Source of the DNA: Cinclus cinclus
Lineage: Eukaryota > Chordata > Aves > Passeriformes > Cinclidae
NCBI RefSeq assembly: GCF_963662255.1
Contig: NC_085047.1
Location: 111,634,214-111,698,213 of the forward strand
Reading direction: 5' to 3'
Length of the DNA: 64,000 nt
The translations under genes and the position numbers were made by a program. Under the pieces are notes generated by a model. That model was given only the letters and a program-made list of their open reading frames with translations, searched no databases and was not told the DNA's origin. Each line of letters starts with the position of its first letter. The stretch's first letter is position 1. Positions 1-11,290 of this stretch are shown here, in pieces.

Positions 1-3000
1 ACTTACAGTAGGGGCCCTATATGGCCTTTTACCTTCCCAGAGAATGCTTTAAGGGCTGTTCTGGTGTTAACTGAAACCCCTCATATGCCTCATATTTTTA
101 TTCTGTTGTTAACAGGAACTCTGCATATGCCTAATATTTTTGGTAATGACAAATTCCAAAATTATTATCAGGTCAGGGGAATTTGCCCTGTAAAAATAGC
201 TTTTGCTGCAAGGTTGACACCTTCAGTGTAATCAAGACCTGGTAACTCTAGACCTGGAGAACTGGGAGAAAGTGTAAAAGTCAAGGAAGTTGTTTAATGG
301 CTGATAAGTAATTTCTGTGTACATCAATGACAGATAACAGTGCTCATTTTCTCCAGGACTTTTGCAGCACGCTGCATCCTCTGTTCTTTCTGCAGAAATC
401 ACCCCAAAACCTGTGTGAGACATTCTGCTTGTACATTTTTCCCTGCATGAATTATAATGGTATAAAACAAATGGAATAGAGAGGAGCATCAGGATGTCTG
501 TCATCAATGTCCATACCAATATGACAAGCACTAAAAAGCACCAGTTCCTCAGTAGTGCAGAGAATGAGGGCTGGGTGGGTTGTATTTCTGGAACTATTAT
601 TACAGAGAGACTTGTAAGAAGGATCCACGCTGTGAATGAAATGGGTATGGAATCACAGAGGCTAATGATAAAAAAAGGCCATTTATGTCAACTGCTGTAT
701 TTCCCTGCTGCTCTAGGATTGTTCCCAATGAGATACGGCGTATTTTTAGTGCTTTGTCCAGTCTGGTTTCATATGTAAATAATAAAGATTGTCATCCATA
801 AAAGATCCTGAAATAGTTTTGTTCTAGTTCTGTCTTTCCTCTTCCTTCCCTCTTCAACTCCTAAATTTCTTATTCAGGCTAAATGAGAACAGGAAAGACA
901 GCCATACATTTTTTTTCTCCTTTTCCCTCTTCTTTCTTCTTTCTACTGTTTGACCCTCTTCATAGACAGGATTTATCTGACCTGATTTTTACAAAATTGC
1001 CTTTAGACTGTTGAGTTCTATATGCTCTTCTGACATGGGACTCTTCAAAATACAGCATCTCAGCTTGACAGGAAACAACCTACTTTCAAAAAAACCTGGA
1101 AAACAAGTAATAAACAAGCAGTGATTTCTGGTCAGGTAGGAACTGAACTGAAGCTTTTGCAATTGCTTCCTTGTGTTCTGTATCTCATATCATTTTATGA
1201 GTTGTCGAGGGTTTACTCACTGCCCACCTGTCCATTATGCACAACATTCCAGCACAGTGAGCCAGGGTGTGGTTTAGATTGAAATCAAGTATAGACCATG
1301 CCACGAAAAGAGCAAGCAATGTGACAACAAAATAAAATAATCTTTTTGGTATAGAAAGACAGCCTACCTTTCATATTTGGGGGTATTATTTCCCTTTTTT
1401 GACTTTGCAGCCTTAGCATCTCAAATAGAAATAAACTGGTATGGCACAGCTTTCAGCAAATGAAGTTTTTGGTTTGCAACTGATCTGTGTTCGGGGAGAA
1501 ACTTATCCTCAGTGATTTGTCACTGCACGTGCCAGCAAGTCAAATGGAGAGGCTGAGGGAGCTACAGCTGAGGCGCTGCTGCCTTGAATGAATGGCCCTC
1601 AGCAATTCTTGTCTCTGATCCATATGCAGTCACATCTCTGCTCTGAATCTGGTGAGCATTAATACCTTTGAATCAGTGAAACAGTGGACAAATTAATGGC
1701 CTCTTTGTTCCTCATGGGAGAAACCCATCTAGATGGTAGCCTGAATGGGAACACAGAGAACAAAAAGATGTAGGGACTGAATTAATACCAGCTGACTGTG
1801 CATGCCCTGTCTGCAGGAAAAGAAATAGAGAGAGATGGAAAATGAGGACACACCAGAAAATTACTTGTCATCCGCTGTTCAGATAAAGCTGCGGAGAGAG
1901 AGAGAGACCGGGGGAAAATGAAGTTCTGTTATGGATTGTGTTGGCTGAAAAGAGTCTTGAAATAGAAACTGCGTCCTTTTGTCTGTCCATGCTGAGTTCA
2001 GGGAAAGAGGGCTCCTGACATCCTTTTTCAATAATAAGCCTTGCACAAAGCACCCAGCTCCAGCACTGGCTTCTTTGCCCAATAGAAACAACCCTCCAGG
2101 TATTCAATATTGGCTAACTGCTGTGGTTGCTTTGAGGAAACAAACAAAAAAGAAAGGTGATTTTTCTCAGAAGAAAAAGAGAGGTGAAGCTAAATGTACT
2201 TACCTAATCCATGTCATCCCTCAGTGACAGGCTACTACATCCCATGACTTAGGGAAGTCCTCCCAGAACCTGCTGAGAGCGAAAGAAACCTCAGCCCTTA
2301 CTTACTCCAACCTATTCCTGTTTTACTCCAGGGAGAGAAGAAACTATATCCAAGAGGTTCTGAATTTATAGCTGTGCTACTCCATATGTAGTTCCTCATG
2401 TTTGTGGCATTGATTTCTGTATCCACAATGAAATAGTCACTTTACACTTTTATTTCTAATAGAAAACTCACTGGTAGTCATGTTCAGGCAATCAGAAAAA
2501 TCACATTGTGTCTTAGCAACAGAAAGAATTTCTAAATTGAAAAATGGCCAGCAACAACCTCACACTGCTGTTCTTCCACTGTCACAAGAGAAGTGAATGT
2601 TATTAAAACCAGCTCAGATTTGTGAAATGGCATGATTTTTTTTTCATGCAATGTTCACTGGCCCAACTTTTAGGATAGCTTGATTTTTATTTTTCACCAT
2701 CTTCTATTTAGCCATGCTACCTTACAACCTTCCCTCTCAACTTGCTGTTGCATGTTGGGCTTTCTGAGTGCAGCCTTTGAGTTTTACCAGTGCCCTTCCC
2801 AATAAATGTGTCTTTTGCTGCCATCCTCCTATTGCAATTACAGGGTGCATCTTACAGACTAAGTCCTTCAGTCTTTAAAAAAGTTCTGTCAGTAACAAGT
2901 TTTTTTTTTCTTTGTAAATTAATTTTTAACCATTTGCTTCACAGCCCTTGTGTCCCATTTTGTCTTTTATCACACAACAACCAACATTTTGATTTCTTCA

Positions 3001-4039
3001 GTGTACTTGTGTTTCCATGGTGAAGGGAATATGATCATCTTTTCTTATTGCTTTACAGATTTGAATTGCATAAACTACAGATAGACTTTTTAATCTTCTA
3101 AAATGTTTGGGTTTTTTTTTTTTTGCCTTGAATACTTTATGTTCAAGTTAAATACATTTTATAATCAGGTGATGATTACGTATCAGCATTTCAAGGCCAA
3201 GTAAACTAGTGGTCTGACTTCCAGAAAAATCTCACTCAATTACCTTTACCTGGGTTCAACATCTTGTATTTGCTTAAAGCATCTCTTCCAGAAAGGCACC
3301 TGGGCTTGAAGTAAGGGATTCCCCTCTTCATGTGGTAGTTTGGGAAAATAATTAATCATTATCTTAGAACACCGTGCCTTACTTCTCATTTGAATCTTTC
3401 CAGATTTAAGCCCCAGATATTGATTCATGTTTGACTTCTGCTTGATTAAAGTACATAAGGTACTTATAATAAAAGAGTATTCGATCTTTTCTTTGACAGG
3501 TTAAACATATGGAGCTCTTCAAGTCTCTTGCTTGGTGCTCTTCCTGAACCAAATCAGGGAAATGAATTATGTTGCACTCAGTGTCCTACAGGGAAAACAA
3601 TGGGAGCGTGTTTGGCACAGAAACATTGTGCTTCTCTGGGACTTGGAAGAGGAGGAAAAAGAGGAGGGAGAGGAGGTTAGACAGGGCAGGAGACAGACAT
3701 TCCTAGGCAAGCTGCAAAGAAAGTCATCACAGTCATGAACCCAGGTGCCTGCATGTGCCACAGCTCTGCAGTTTCTTACCTGCTGTTCTAGAAAAGACGT
3801 GAGGACCAGTGCCTGGTCTTTAGCTGTCTGCATCAGCCTGGCGTGGACCTTAACATATCCTGAAGCTCATCTGGCAGGGACAGGATCCAGATTTCTCTGT
3901 GAACATGACCAAGTAACCAGACAAAATCATTTAGTCTTCATCATAATCTTCTTTAGCTAGAATAAAGAACCCGTATTAGGGAGAAAAATGAAATAGTTTT
4001 TATTTCATTCTTTTGAGAGGGATGTTTTGGTAGTCATGT
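1..4039. other. Non-coding unique sequence, left end
   Basis: AT-leaning sequence with stop codons throughout and no recognisable gene. Short ORFs overlap on both strands and none resembles a known family. The only exon-like item is on the minus strand at about 2204-2272 (69 bp): an acceptor reading tttctttcgctctcag and a donor reading ATTAG|gtaagta. It is not supported by a long reading frame or by homology. A short T run is near 3111-3124. I see no RNA gene and no mobile element here. Confidence 0.6.
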
Positions 4040-4250
4040 ATCACAGAAAGGTTTGGACTGGACACCATAAAAATTATACAGTTCTGACCCTGCCATGGTC
4101 AGGAATGTCTTCCACTAGACCAGGTTGCTCAAATCTCTGTCCAACCTAGCCTGGAACACTTCCAAGGACTGGACACTGACACTTTCTCTGGGATAAAACC
4201 TATAGCTTAAAACATATTTGGAAGAGTATCAAACCTCTATCTGAATCCTC
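4040..4250 (-). mobile_element. CR1 LINE fragment, 3' end, antisense
   Basis: Diverged CR1 retrotransposon fragment in reverse orientation, so its 3' terminus is at the low-coordinate end. Diagnostic blocks are the ATCACAGAAAGGTTTGG terminus, then CTGCCATGGTCAGGAATGTC, CTTCCACTAGACCAGGTTGC and CAACCTAGCCTGGAACACTT. These match the reverse complement of the CR1 3' region known from bird genomes. The high-coordinate boundary is vague because similarity decays after about 4200. It is 5'-truncated and cannot encode a functional protein. Confidence 0.85.
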
Positions 4251-4459
4251 ATACCAAAACAGCTTCATTTAAAAAAAATATTAACTGTATTTTCTATATC
4301 TGCTTGGGTATTTTTAAGTAGGTGCAGTTTTTTAATACATATTTGAGTTTTATATGCTTAAACAGGTAAAATTAATACTTATTTTTAGCTTTTAAAAAAC
4401 TGTATAGAAGACACAAAATTAAGGACAAGATTCATGTACAGCATAAATATAGTTCCCAA

Positions 4460-4491
4460 AGATCATTATAAAAAGAGATCATTATAAAAAG
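4460..4491. repeat. Perfect 2 x 16-bp tandem duplication
   Basis: The unit AGATCATTATAAAAAG occurs twice, head to tail, with no mismatch (4460-4475 and 4476-4491). Perfect identity suggests a recent small duplication. Each copy carries a TATAAAA-like string, but no nearby transcription unit supports a promoter role. Confidence 0.9.
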
Positions 4492-5572
4492 CTGCTCCAA
4501 GGAAAGTGTATTAGGGTGATTTGGCCTAAGTTACAGGTTTAAGATTACAATATTAAACTTTTAAATACCACATTGCCAGGTCTGAAATAGCTGGTGTGGG
4601 GTTAATTCTGTGTCCTTGTAGAATTTTAATGCAAAACAAAAAATGAGCTTGGTGAGCCTAGGCAAATACCTTGAAGCATATGAGATTTTTCCAAGCTGCG
4701 CCAACTTGATTTTTTCTGGGTTGCATTTTACGTCAGCTGCACCACATGAAACGTATAAATGCATGGAAAACTATAAATATTGCCAAGACTGATGTGATAA
4801 TCTATTCTTCTTGACTGTTGTGAACATTTCCTATGTCTTGCATTTTGTTAAAGTGGATATATTTATTGTAAGCCCGGTGATTCGGCGCTCCAGAGGTAAA
4901 AAGCTCTTTACTCCCATCCATAGGTAAAAAGGGAAAGAACAAGCACAGCACTGCGTTTTAACTCACTGTAAGCACAAAAATGCTTCAGAGAGGAGAGGTC
5001 TCCTGCTATCAAGTAGTGGTAACCAGGGGAGGACATGCAGCTCCCATTTCCAGAGAGCTGCTCTCCAGGGTTTCTCCTGCTGCACAGCACAGAGGTGAGC
5101 AGTGTGTGCTCCCCCACAGCAGGTGAACCAGTGCTATGGTTTGCCACCTCCAAGAACACCACCTTGCACCCTTCCTCCTCTTCCTCTACTCATGCCATAC
5201 CCTGCCCCATTCCTGCCTGCACGGTCCTAACCCTTCATTTCTTCTCTTCTTTGTTTCTTCTAAGTTAACTCAGCTCCCTTGGTCAGGAAACAGCTACACT
5301 TTTCTTTCTTTTTAACAAGTTATTTTTCTGCCTGGCCTGGGAACTGCACAATGAGTCCAACAAGCCCTGGAGCTGATGCATTGATGCCTTGTTATGAGTC
5401 TGGGCTCCTGGCTCCCCTTTCCTAGGGAGCAGCCATCTCTCACTGCCCCTCAACACTGCAGTCCAAAAATCCACAAAGTAACAGGGCAGTGCCTGCTGAG
5501 CATGCAGTCTGATGTAGGATGTGCAAATATAGGCTTGGGAAATTTAGAAGAACACTGGTAATTTCTCCTGAG

Positions 5573-5779
5573 GATGCTACCCCAACGAAGTGTCTCCATA
5601 CTGGGTATCAAGAAATACATCTCAGCAGTCTTGGTCTTGGGGACTCCTATGACAGCACAGTACCTGAGGTGTCAAAGGACCTGGCTGCTAAAGGAGGAAA
5701 AAATCCCAGACAGATTCCAGACTGTAAATCTTGCAGCCAGGAGCTCCAAGGAAAGAAGTGTCCTTTGCTCCCCTTGCTG
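5573..5779 (+). other. Candidate coding exon (207 bp, unproven)
   Basis: Open segment of exactly 69 codons between an acceptor-like site (ggtaatttctcctgag, ending 5572) and a strong donor (CTG|gtgagtg at 5780). Both ends are phase 0. The translation starts DATPTKCLHTGYQEIHL and is hydrophilic, with several Cys and Lys residues and no recognisable domain. A second frame is also open over the same interval, which weakens the coding case. The acceptor's polypyrimidine tract is short. It could equally be chance or a non-coding exon. Confidence 0.12.
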
Positions 5780-7944
5780 GTGAGTGAAGGAAAAGCCTGA
5801 ATGCAGAGACCACACACAAGCAAAGTGCAGCAGGCTGGGAGCACTTGGGAAACATCACAGCTCCCAAAGGATGGCAGTGGGGCACAGGAACCTCCTGGGA
5901 TGGAGGAGTTTCTTTCTGAGCAGTGGTAAGCCCATGCAAGCTTGGAAGAACTGGCCTCTGAGAAGGTGGACATGAGTGGCGAAGGACCTGCTGTGCTTTA
6001 GTGTGTAGAAGTTGGGGAGATGCATGTGGATGATGGGTAGATGTTGCATTTACCTGCTGGGCATCCACACATGGAAAGTGTGAAATTAAATTAACTCAGA
6101 CTGCTGCAAAGGTGTTCCTGGTATTCATTTGTACAGAGTGGCTATGCTTTCCCAAGCTGATGCTTCTTCCCCTTTTCTCCCCTCTAAAAGCTTTTTTTCC
6201 TTGTTTGTAAGAAGGGAAGAGCTGCTTAATCAGGATGCAACAGGAGCATCTGCCTGCGAGGCTCAGCTTGTGGATTCTTCTTAGGAAGAATCCTCATGTT
6301 TGACATGGTCAGGTGCTGCCTCCCACAATTTGCTGCACAATTGTGTTCTCCTACACATTTGGGGCCTGACAGTTGCTCTTCACCTTTATGAATTTAATTT
6401 GAGTTACCATGTGCCAAGTTCAACAAGAGCTTAATAGATTCTTTATTGCTGGGGATTTTTGATACCAGATCAGATAGACGTCTGTTGGGTGTGGAGAGTT
6501 AAACCCTCGGGAAAATAATAGATCAATGTTCCTGAGGAATCATCCAGCCTTTCTTTCGGCTTTTCTTTGTTGGCTTCTGAAGACAGTAAAATGTGGAAGA
6601 AAATTATGGTAACATATAAACTCTTCCTGATAAATGTTTGATTTTGTGATTTGCAAACCTTGCGCAGCTTTTCAAGGCTGCTAGATACTTTACTACTGCT
6701 GTCTGGGAAAATTTAGGTATTCTTAATTATTTCAGTATTACTTCATTATAACTACACAGTACCTCATGTATTACATTGGAATAAACATGAATGCATATAT
6801 ACCAAAGATCAGAGATCAGACTGTTGGCACTGACTCAGACAGTTTTCAGTACCAATTTACTCATATAATGAAAGTTTATGATTTCATGCTTTGGTCTTTT
6901 CATTGTCCCAGATGGAATTGTGATCAGTCACCCTCCTAGTTCATTAAGAAACAGGCAAAATCCCTTCCACTGAATATTAATTTTTTTCCCTCTTACTACT
7001 GTGACCCTTTAAAAAGTGCTGAAATCCAGAAAGCAGAAAAAACATATTATCAAATTTTAAGCTGTTCATACCAACCCTATTAGAAATGTTTTGCATATCC
7101 AAAGGTTGTATAAGTTGCAGTCTTCATGTTGGTGCATTAGCGGTTTCGAAGGCCCCACTTTCTTTGGCTTGGACTTAAAAAGTCCAGTCTGGGCACAATA
7201 ATCACATTTTTGCAACTGAACAGGACACCTTGAGTCCCCTGTAACTCTTCCTGCTGAAGTCAGTGGATGGCATAAGGGCTTTGCTCCCCTTTGCAAGCAG
7301 GATGAAAGATGATTGTCTTCCACATGAGACAATTCAATGAGTCCTTCTCTAAACACCCATTACTGGGTATGAAAAGTCCAGGTGGTAAATTCATCCCCAC
7401 CAACATGACTCTTGAAGGGAAATGTGCAACGCTGCTTTGGATGAGACATACATGAATTCACTAAATTCAATCGCTCAAACACCTTCTCCCAGCTCGCTCT
7501 GCTTGCTTCCAGTTGGCTCCTTCAGCATGGCTTTGCAGCAAGCCAGATATTTCATTTACAACACAGAGGTGTATGCCTGAACATATTTGCAGGCCAGGAG
7601 GGGATTTTGGCTGGGGAGGGCTTTTTTTTTTTTGGAACAAGGAGCTAGAAAATTCCTGCCTGGAGCTGGCAGTGGTGGCTTTGTATGGGTTAAGGTGCCA
7701 ATTCAGCTGTGCTCAGCATCTGATGGGTGTGGGCAAGTGCTTTGCTGAGAGGGTTTCTGGGTCACCTCTGAGGTGTGACCTGCTTGTAAAGAGGCTGTGT
7801 ATCTCCCAGGAAGATTTGGGGGTGCATGCAAGCTGCTGAACATTTGAAACAAAGCATCTGATTGAAGTGGAAATGCCTGAAGGAAAAAGGATTGTGTCTT
7901 TCAGGAATAAATTTCTTCTCTATCCTGGATATTCCTGGCTTGGG

Positions 7945-7980
7945 TTTTTTTTCCTTTTTTTTTTTTTTTTTTTCCTTTCC
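7945..7980. repeat. T-rich low-complexity tract
   Basis: Nearly pure T/C stretch with an uninterrupted run of about 19 T residues (7955-7973). It is not adjacent to a recognisable retroposed gene copy, so I treat it as simple low-complexity sequence rather than the tail of a minus-strand retroposon. Confidence 0.85.
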
Positions 7981-8942
7981 TTTCTCCTCTTTTCCTTAAA
8001 CTGAATAGGAAATGAGAGAAGAGTGTGATGTCTTTTTTACTGATGTTAAGTTCTGCATGTGGATGAAAAGCTGGCCCAGGTTTCAGCTTTCACAGCAAGT
8101 TTGGGAAGTCTGTATCTCATGCTATTAAAAGTGACTGAATCTTGGAGGTTTATCTCAATTTCACATAAATTTGAATAACCCAGAAATTTAAATCAAGTTG
8201 CAACAAAAATTTAAAGAGGTTTTTGATTCATGGGAAGTTCTGTTTATAGAGTCACTTTCAAGCAGATTCCAGCTCAAGTTGATCAACTCTCATTTTACAA
8301 GTATTTTTTAAGAGATTCTCCTGTTTGTTTCCTGGTTAATAATTGACTTCCCAGTGGAGAGAAGACCCAGCTGAGGATACTGTGGACCCACAAGTAGAGC
8401 CACAGTATTTGAGGATATTTAGACCTAGACTTCTGTCCTGGTTTATATGCAGAACAGAGATCTGGATTCAAATCTCAAACAATCCAGAAGTCCTGACGTG
8501 CCCATATTTCCATATTTATGGTTTGGATTTGTGCTCAAGTTCAGTTTTACAGGAACAGTTAATGAACTAAAGCATGGAAGGGAATTATTACCAAAATCAA
8601 CTTTCAGGAAGCCACCACTAGCTTCTTCTGTGAACAGAGCCAAAAAAGAGATGTATTTTAAACTACCATCACTTTCACCCTCCTTTTATCGATCACATTC
8701 CTATGTTATTCTCTTATAATCTCTCTAAACTTATGTATGATGCAAAAATAATATTTGGTAAGCATAGTCATATTTTTTTCATCAATATTTTATTTTGAAA
8801 CATGCTAAAGAGTTATGTTGCACAAAAAAAATGTCTATCTCTAAATATCATTTTCTAATGGGCTTTTTTATGTCCCTTAAAATCTGCTAATTTTTACTTA
8901 TCCTCTCTTGTCAATGAAACAAACTATTATTTCTTCCTGCAG

Positions 8943-9044
8943 AACCACACTGCAAACAAGAATGTCTGGAATATCAAGAGTAATGATGTACAAAGTCCCT
9001 TCTGGCCCCAGCTTCTATTGAAAAATAATTGGATGAATTGGTGA
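8943..9044 (+). other. Candidate 3'-terminal exon (unproven)
   Basis: A good acceptor (attatttcttcctgcag, ending 8942) is followed by 33 in-frame codons beginning NHTANKNVWNIKSNDV and then TGA at 9042-9044. No homology is recognised and no upstream exon is identifiable. A 33-codon open stretch is expected by chance in sequence of this composition, so this is a weak call. Confidence 0.08.
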
Positions 9045-9975
9045 TGCTTACATTTCATCTGGCCTGCCACTGTGAGTAATTCCATGGTGCCTTCTTGGCC
9101 AAAGTTCAGCCATTTAAGTACTTGGTGAAAATCTGTTTGGATGGACTGGGGGTAGGAACGTGACAGATAACAGCAGAGTAAGAGTGAAAGCTCTTTGGAA
9201 TCGTGTTGCATATGTTGTCACAGCATCTAACCCTGTGCAAGCAGCATCCTGCTTGTGACTTCAAGTTTCTGCCACAGTGTGAATAACAAATGATGGGGAT
9301 GTTAACCATAAAAGTCAAACTGGCCTGGATACAAGCTGCAATGTGATGGGCAAGGGAATTCAGATAGTGGAATAGGCCCTTGTGTGGTATAAATAATTGT
9401 GGTGCCATGTGATGCCAGTGGAGTTATGATTTACCCAAAGAACTGCCTCTTTGCCTTGCCAAGAAATCATTATATGGGCTGTCACCTCTCAGAGTGGATT
9501 AATGAACCCGAACAAAATGGATGCCAGCTTGCCAATGCTTTTATTGGGGTCATGATTTGCTACAAAATTTTAATAGGAAACAATTCATAGAAAAATGACT
9601 TTTTTTTCTTCCAAATCTCTCAGACAGTAATTCTAAAACATGTGTGTGTTTCTTTTTGTCTTTTAGTTCATTTGTTTTCAGTGACATTTTCTTGTCTTCC
9701 TTTTCCTGCCTTATTGTTGATGGGTTTTGGAAGGTTTTGTCAGATTTTCCCAGACTTGTAGATCATCTGAGAAGAAAGAGATTTGGGAGAGGACAGATGC
9801 TCCATAGAGGTGGTCACAGTGAGGTGAGAGCAGGGGTGGTTGATGCTGTGAGCTGGGGGTTGGTGGGATCCCTGGTGGGGTCATTATTCCAAACCTCTTT
9901 GCACAGCCAGCTCTTGGGCTGATCTCTCCTGGGTCTGGGCAGTCCAGGCTTCAGTCTGGGAGGGAAGGGGAGAGT

Positions 9976-9994
9976 GAGAGAGAGAGAGAGAGAG
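9976..9994. repeat. (GA)n microsatellite
   Basis: About nine uninterrupted GA units within a wider G/A-rich stretch (9961-9996). Confidence 0.9.
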
Positions 9995-10650
9995 GGAATC
10001 ACAAACAACAGCAGTTCTCCAGGTCTCCCCACTGCATGATGAAGTGAGAGGTGAACTTTAGAAGGGGGAGGTGACTTCTTTCTTCTGCTGTTTGGAAGAT
10101 AAAGGTGAAGAACCATGTGTGAGGTGGAACCAGCTCCTTGTTTGACTTGAGCAGGCACTTATTTCCATGTGGGTAATTGCATTTGAAAAAAAAAGAAAAA
10201 GGGTTTTTTTTTTGGTAGCTCAGAGTTTGTTTATTTTTTGACAAACTCTCCCACAATAAAGTATCCTATGGTGACAGCACATCAGCCAGCAAGTGCATCC
10301 CTCGAGGGGTGTGAGGCACCAAGCTTTGCCTGTTCATGCCTAAGGTGTGCATGCAAGGCTGACAGGCACAGCCTGGTATGTGCTTTCTCTGGGCAGTCTG
10401 AAAAGATGGGGGCTTGACTTCGACCTGGCAGTGTGGTAACTACAGAAGTGGGAGGGCTGGAAAGGATAAGTCTTGTTTGGAGTGCAGCTTTCAGACAGCC
10501 CCATGACTTCATATGAACTTGTCACATGCTGAGTCATTATTTTGGACAGAAACACAGCCCAGGCAAAGTCATGGTCTGAGCTCTAGACACCACTGCAACA
10601 CAAATGGGTATATGAACTTTTTTCTCTACCCAAATACATACATAAACCCA

Positions 10651-10667
10651 ACACACACACACACACA
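10651..10667. repeat. (AC)n microsatellite
   Basis: Uninterrupted AC dinucleotide run of eight units plus one base. Confidence 0.9.
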
Positions 10668-10839
10668 ATCTGTTAACCCAAAAGATTAGCCCTGGGTAAT
10701 GCAGGAATTAACTAGAAGGACCTATGGTCATTTTATGGTGCTCCTCATCATGGAGAGGAATTCAAATTATTTTCCTCTCTGGTAAATTCTAACATAGAAG
10801 AGAACCCACATTCTATGTGTTTTCAAATGCAATTAAAAT

Positions 10840-11290
10840 AGTAAAATAGCAGGTTGGAAAGGACCTCAAAGATCTCTAGTCTAACCTGTCTGGGTAAAAG
10901 CACAGACTAGACAAGATAGCCCAGCAGACTGCCCAGATGCAGCTTGAAAGTGTCCAATTCACCACTTCCCTGGGTAGATCAGTCCAATAGATGATTGCTC
11001 ACATTGTAAAAATGTTTCTCTTATTTGTAATCAAAATGTCTCCAGGAGTAACTTGTACCCATTACCCCTTGTCTCTTCCATGTGGAAAATGGAGTTCTCA
11101 TCTTCTTTGTAGCCACCCTTAAAATACTGGAACAAAATACTTAATGGTTTCTGCCTTCCAGTAATGTACTGCCTTCTGAATAACTGAGATTCTTCTGTCC
11201 TTTCTTCATAAAGTATCTCTTGTTTCCTTTACTTAGCTGCAAAAATGCTTTCTGTTAAAGGCTCTTTCCCTGCAAGTCGTCTATGGACAC
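10840..11290 (-). mobile_element. CR1 LINE fragment, antisense, about 450 bp
   Basis: Older CR1 copy in reverse orientation. The 3' end lies at about 10840, where AGGTTGGAAAGGACCTCAAA and GATCTCTAGTCTAACCTGTC match the reverse complement of the CR1 3' terminus. Next come CCACTTCCCTGGGTAGATCA and, further in, ACCCATTACCCCTTGTCTCT, both typical CR1 blocks. Divergence is high, with many substitutions and small indels. The 5' truncation is placed loosely near 11290. Confidence 0.85.

Larger units (their letters stand above)
4251..10839. other. Non-coding unique sequence with low-confidence exon-like segments
   Basis: No recognisable gene. It contains a 16-bp tandem duplication (4460-4491), a 207-bp splice-flanked open segment (5573-5779), a possible terminal exon (8943-9044), a long T tract (7945-7980), a GA run (9976-9994) and an AC run (10651-10667), each listed separately. 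The remaining sequence has frequent stops in all frames and looks like ordinary avian intergenic or intronic DNA. Confidence 0.55.
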
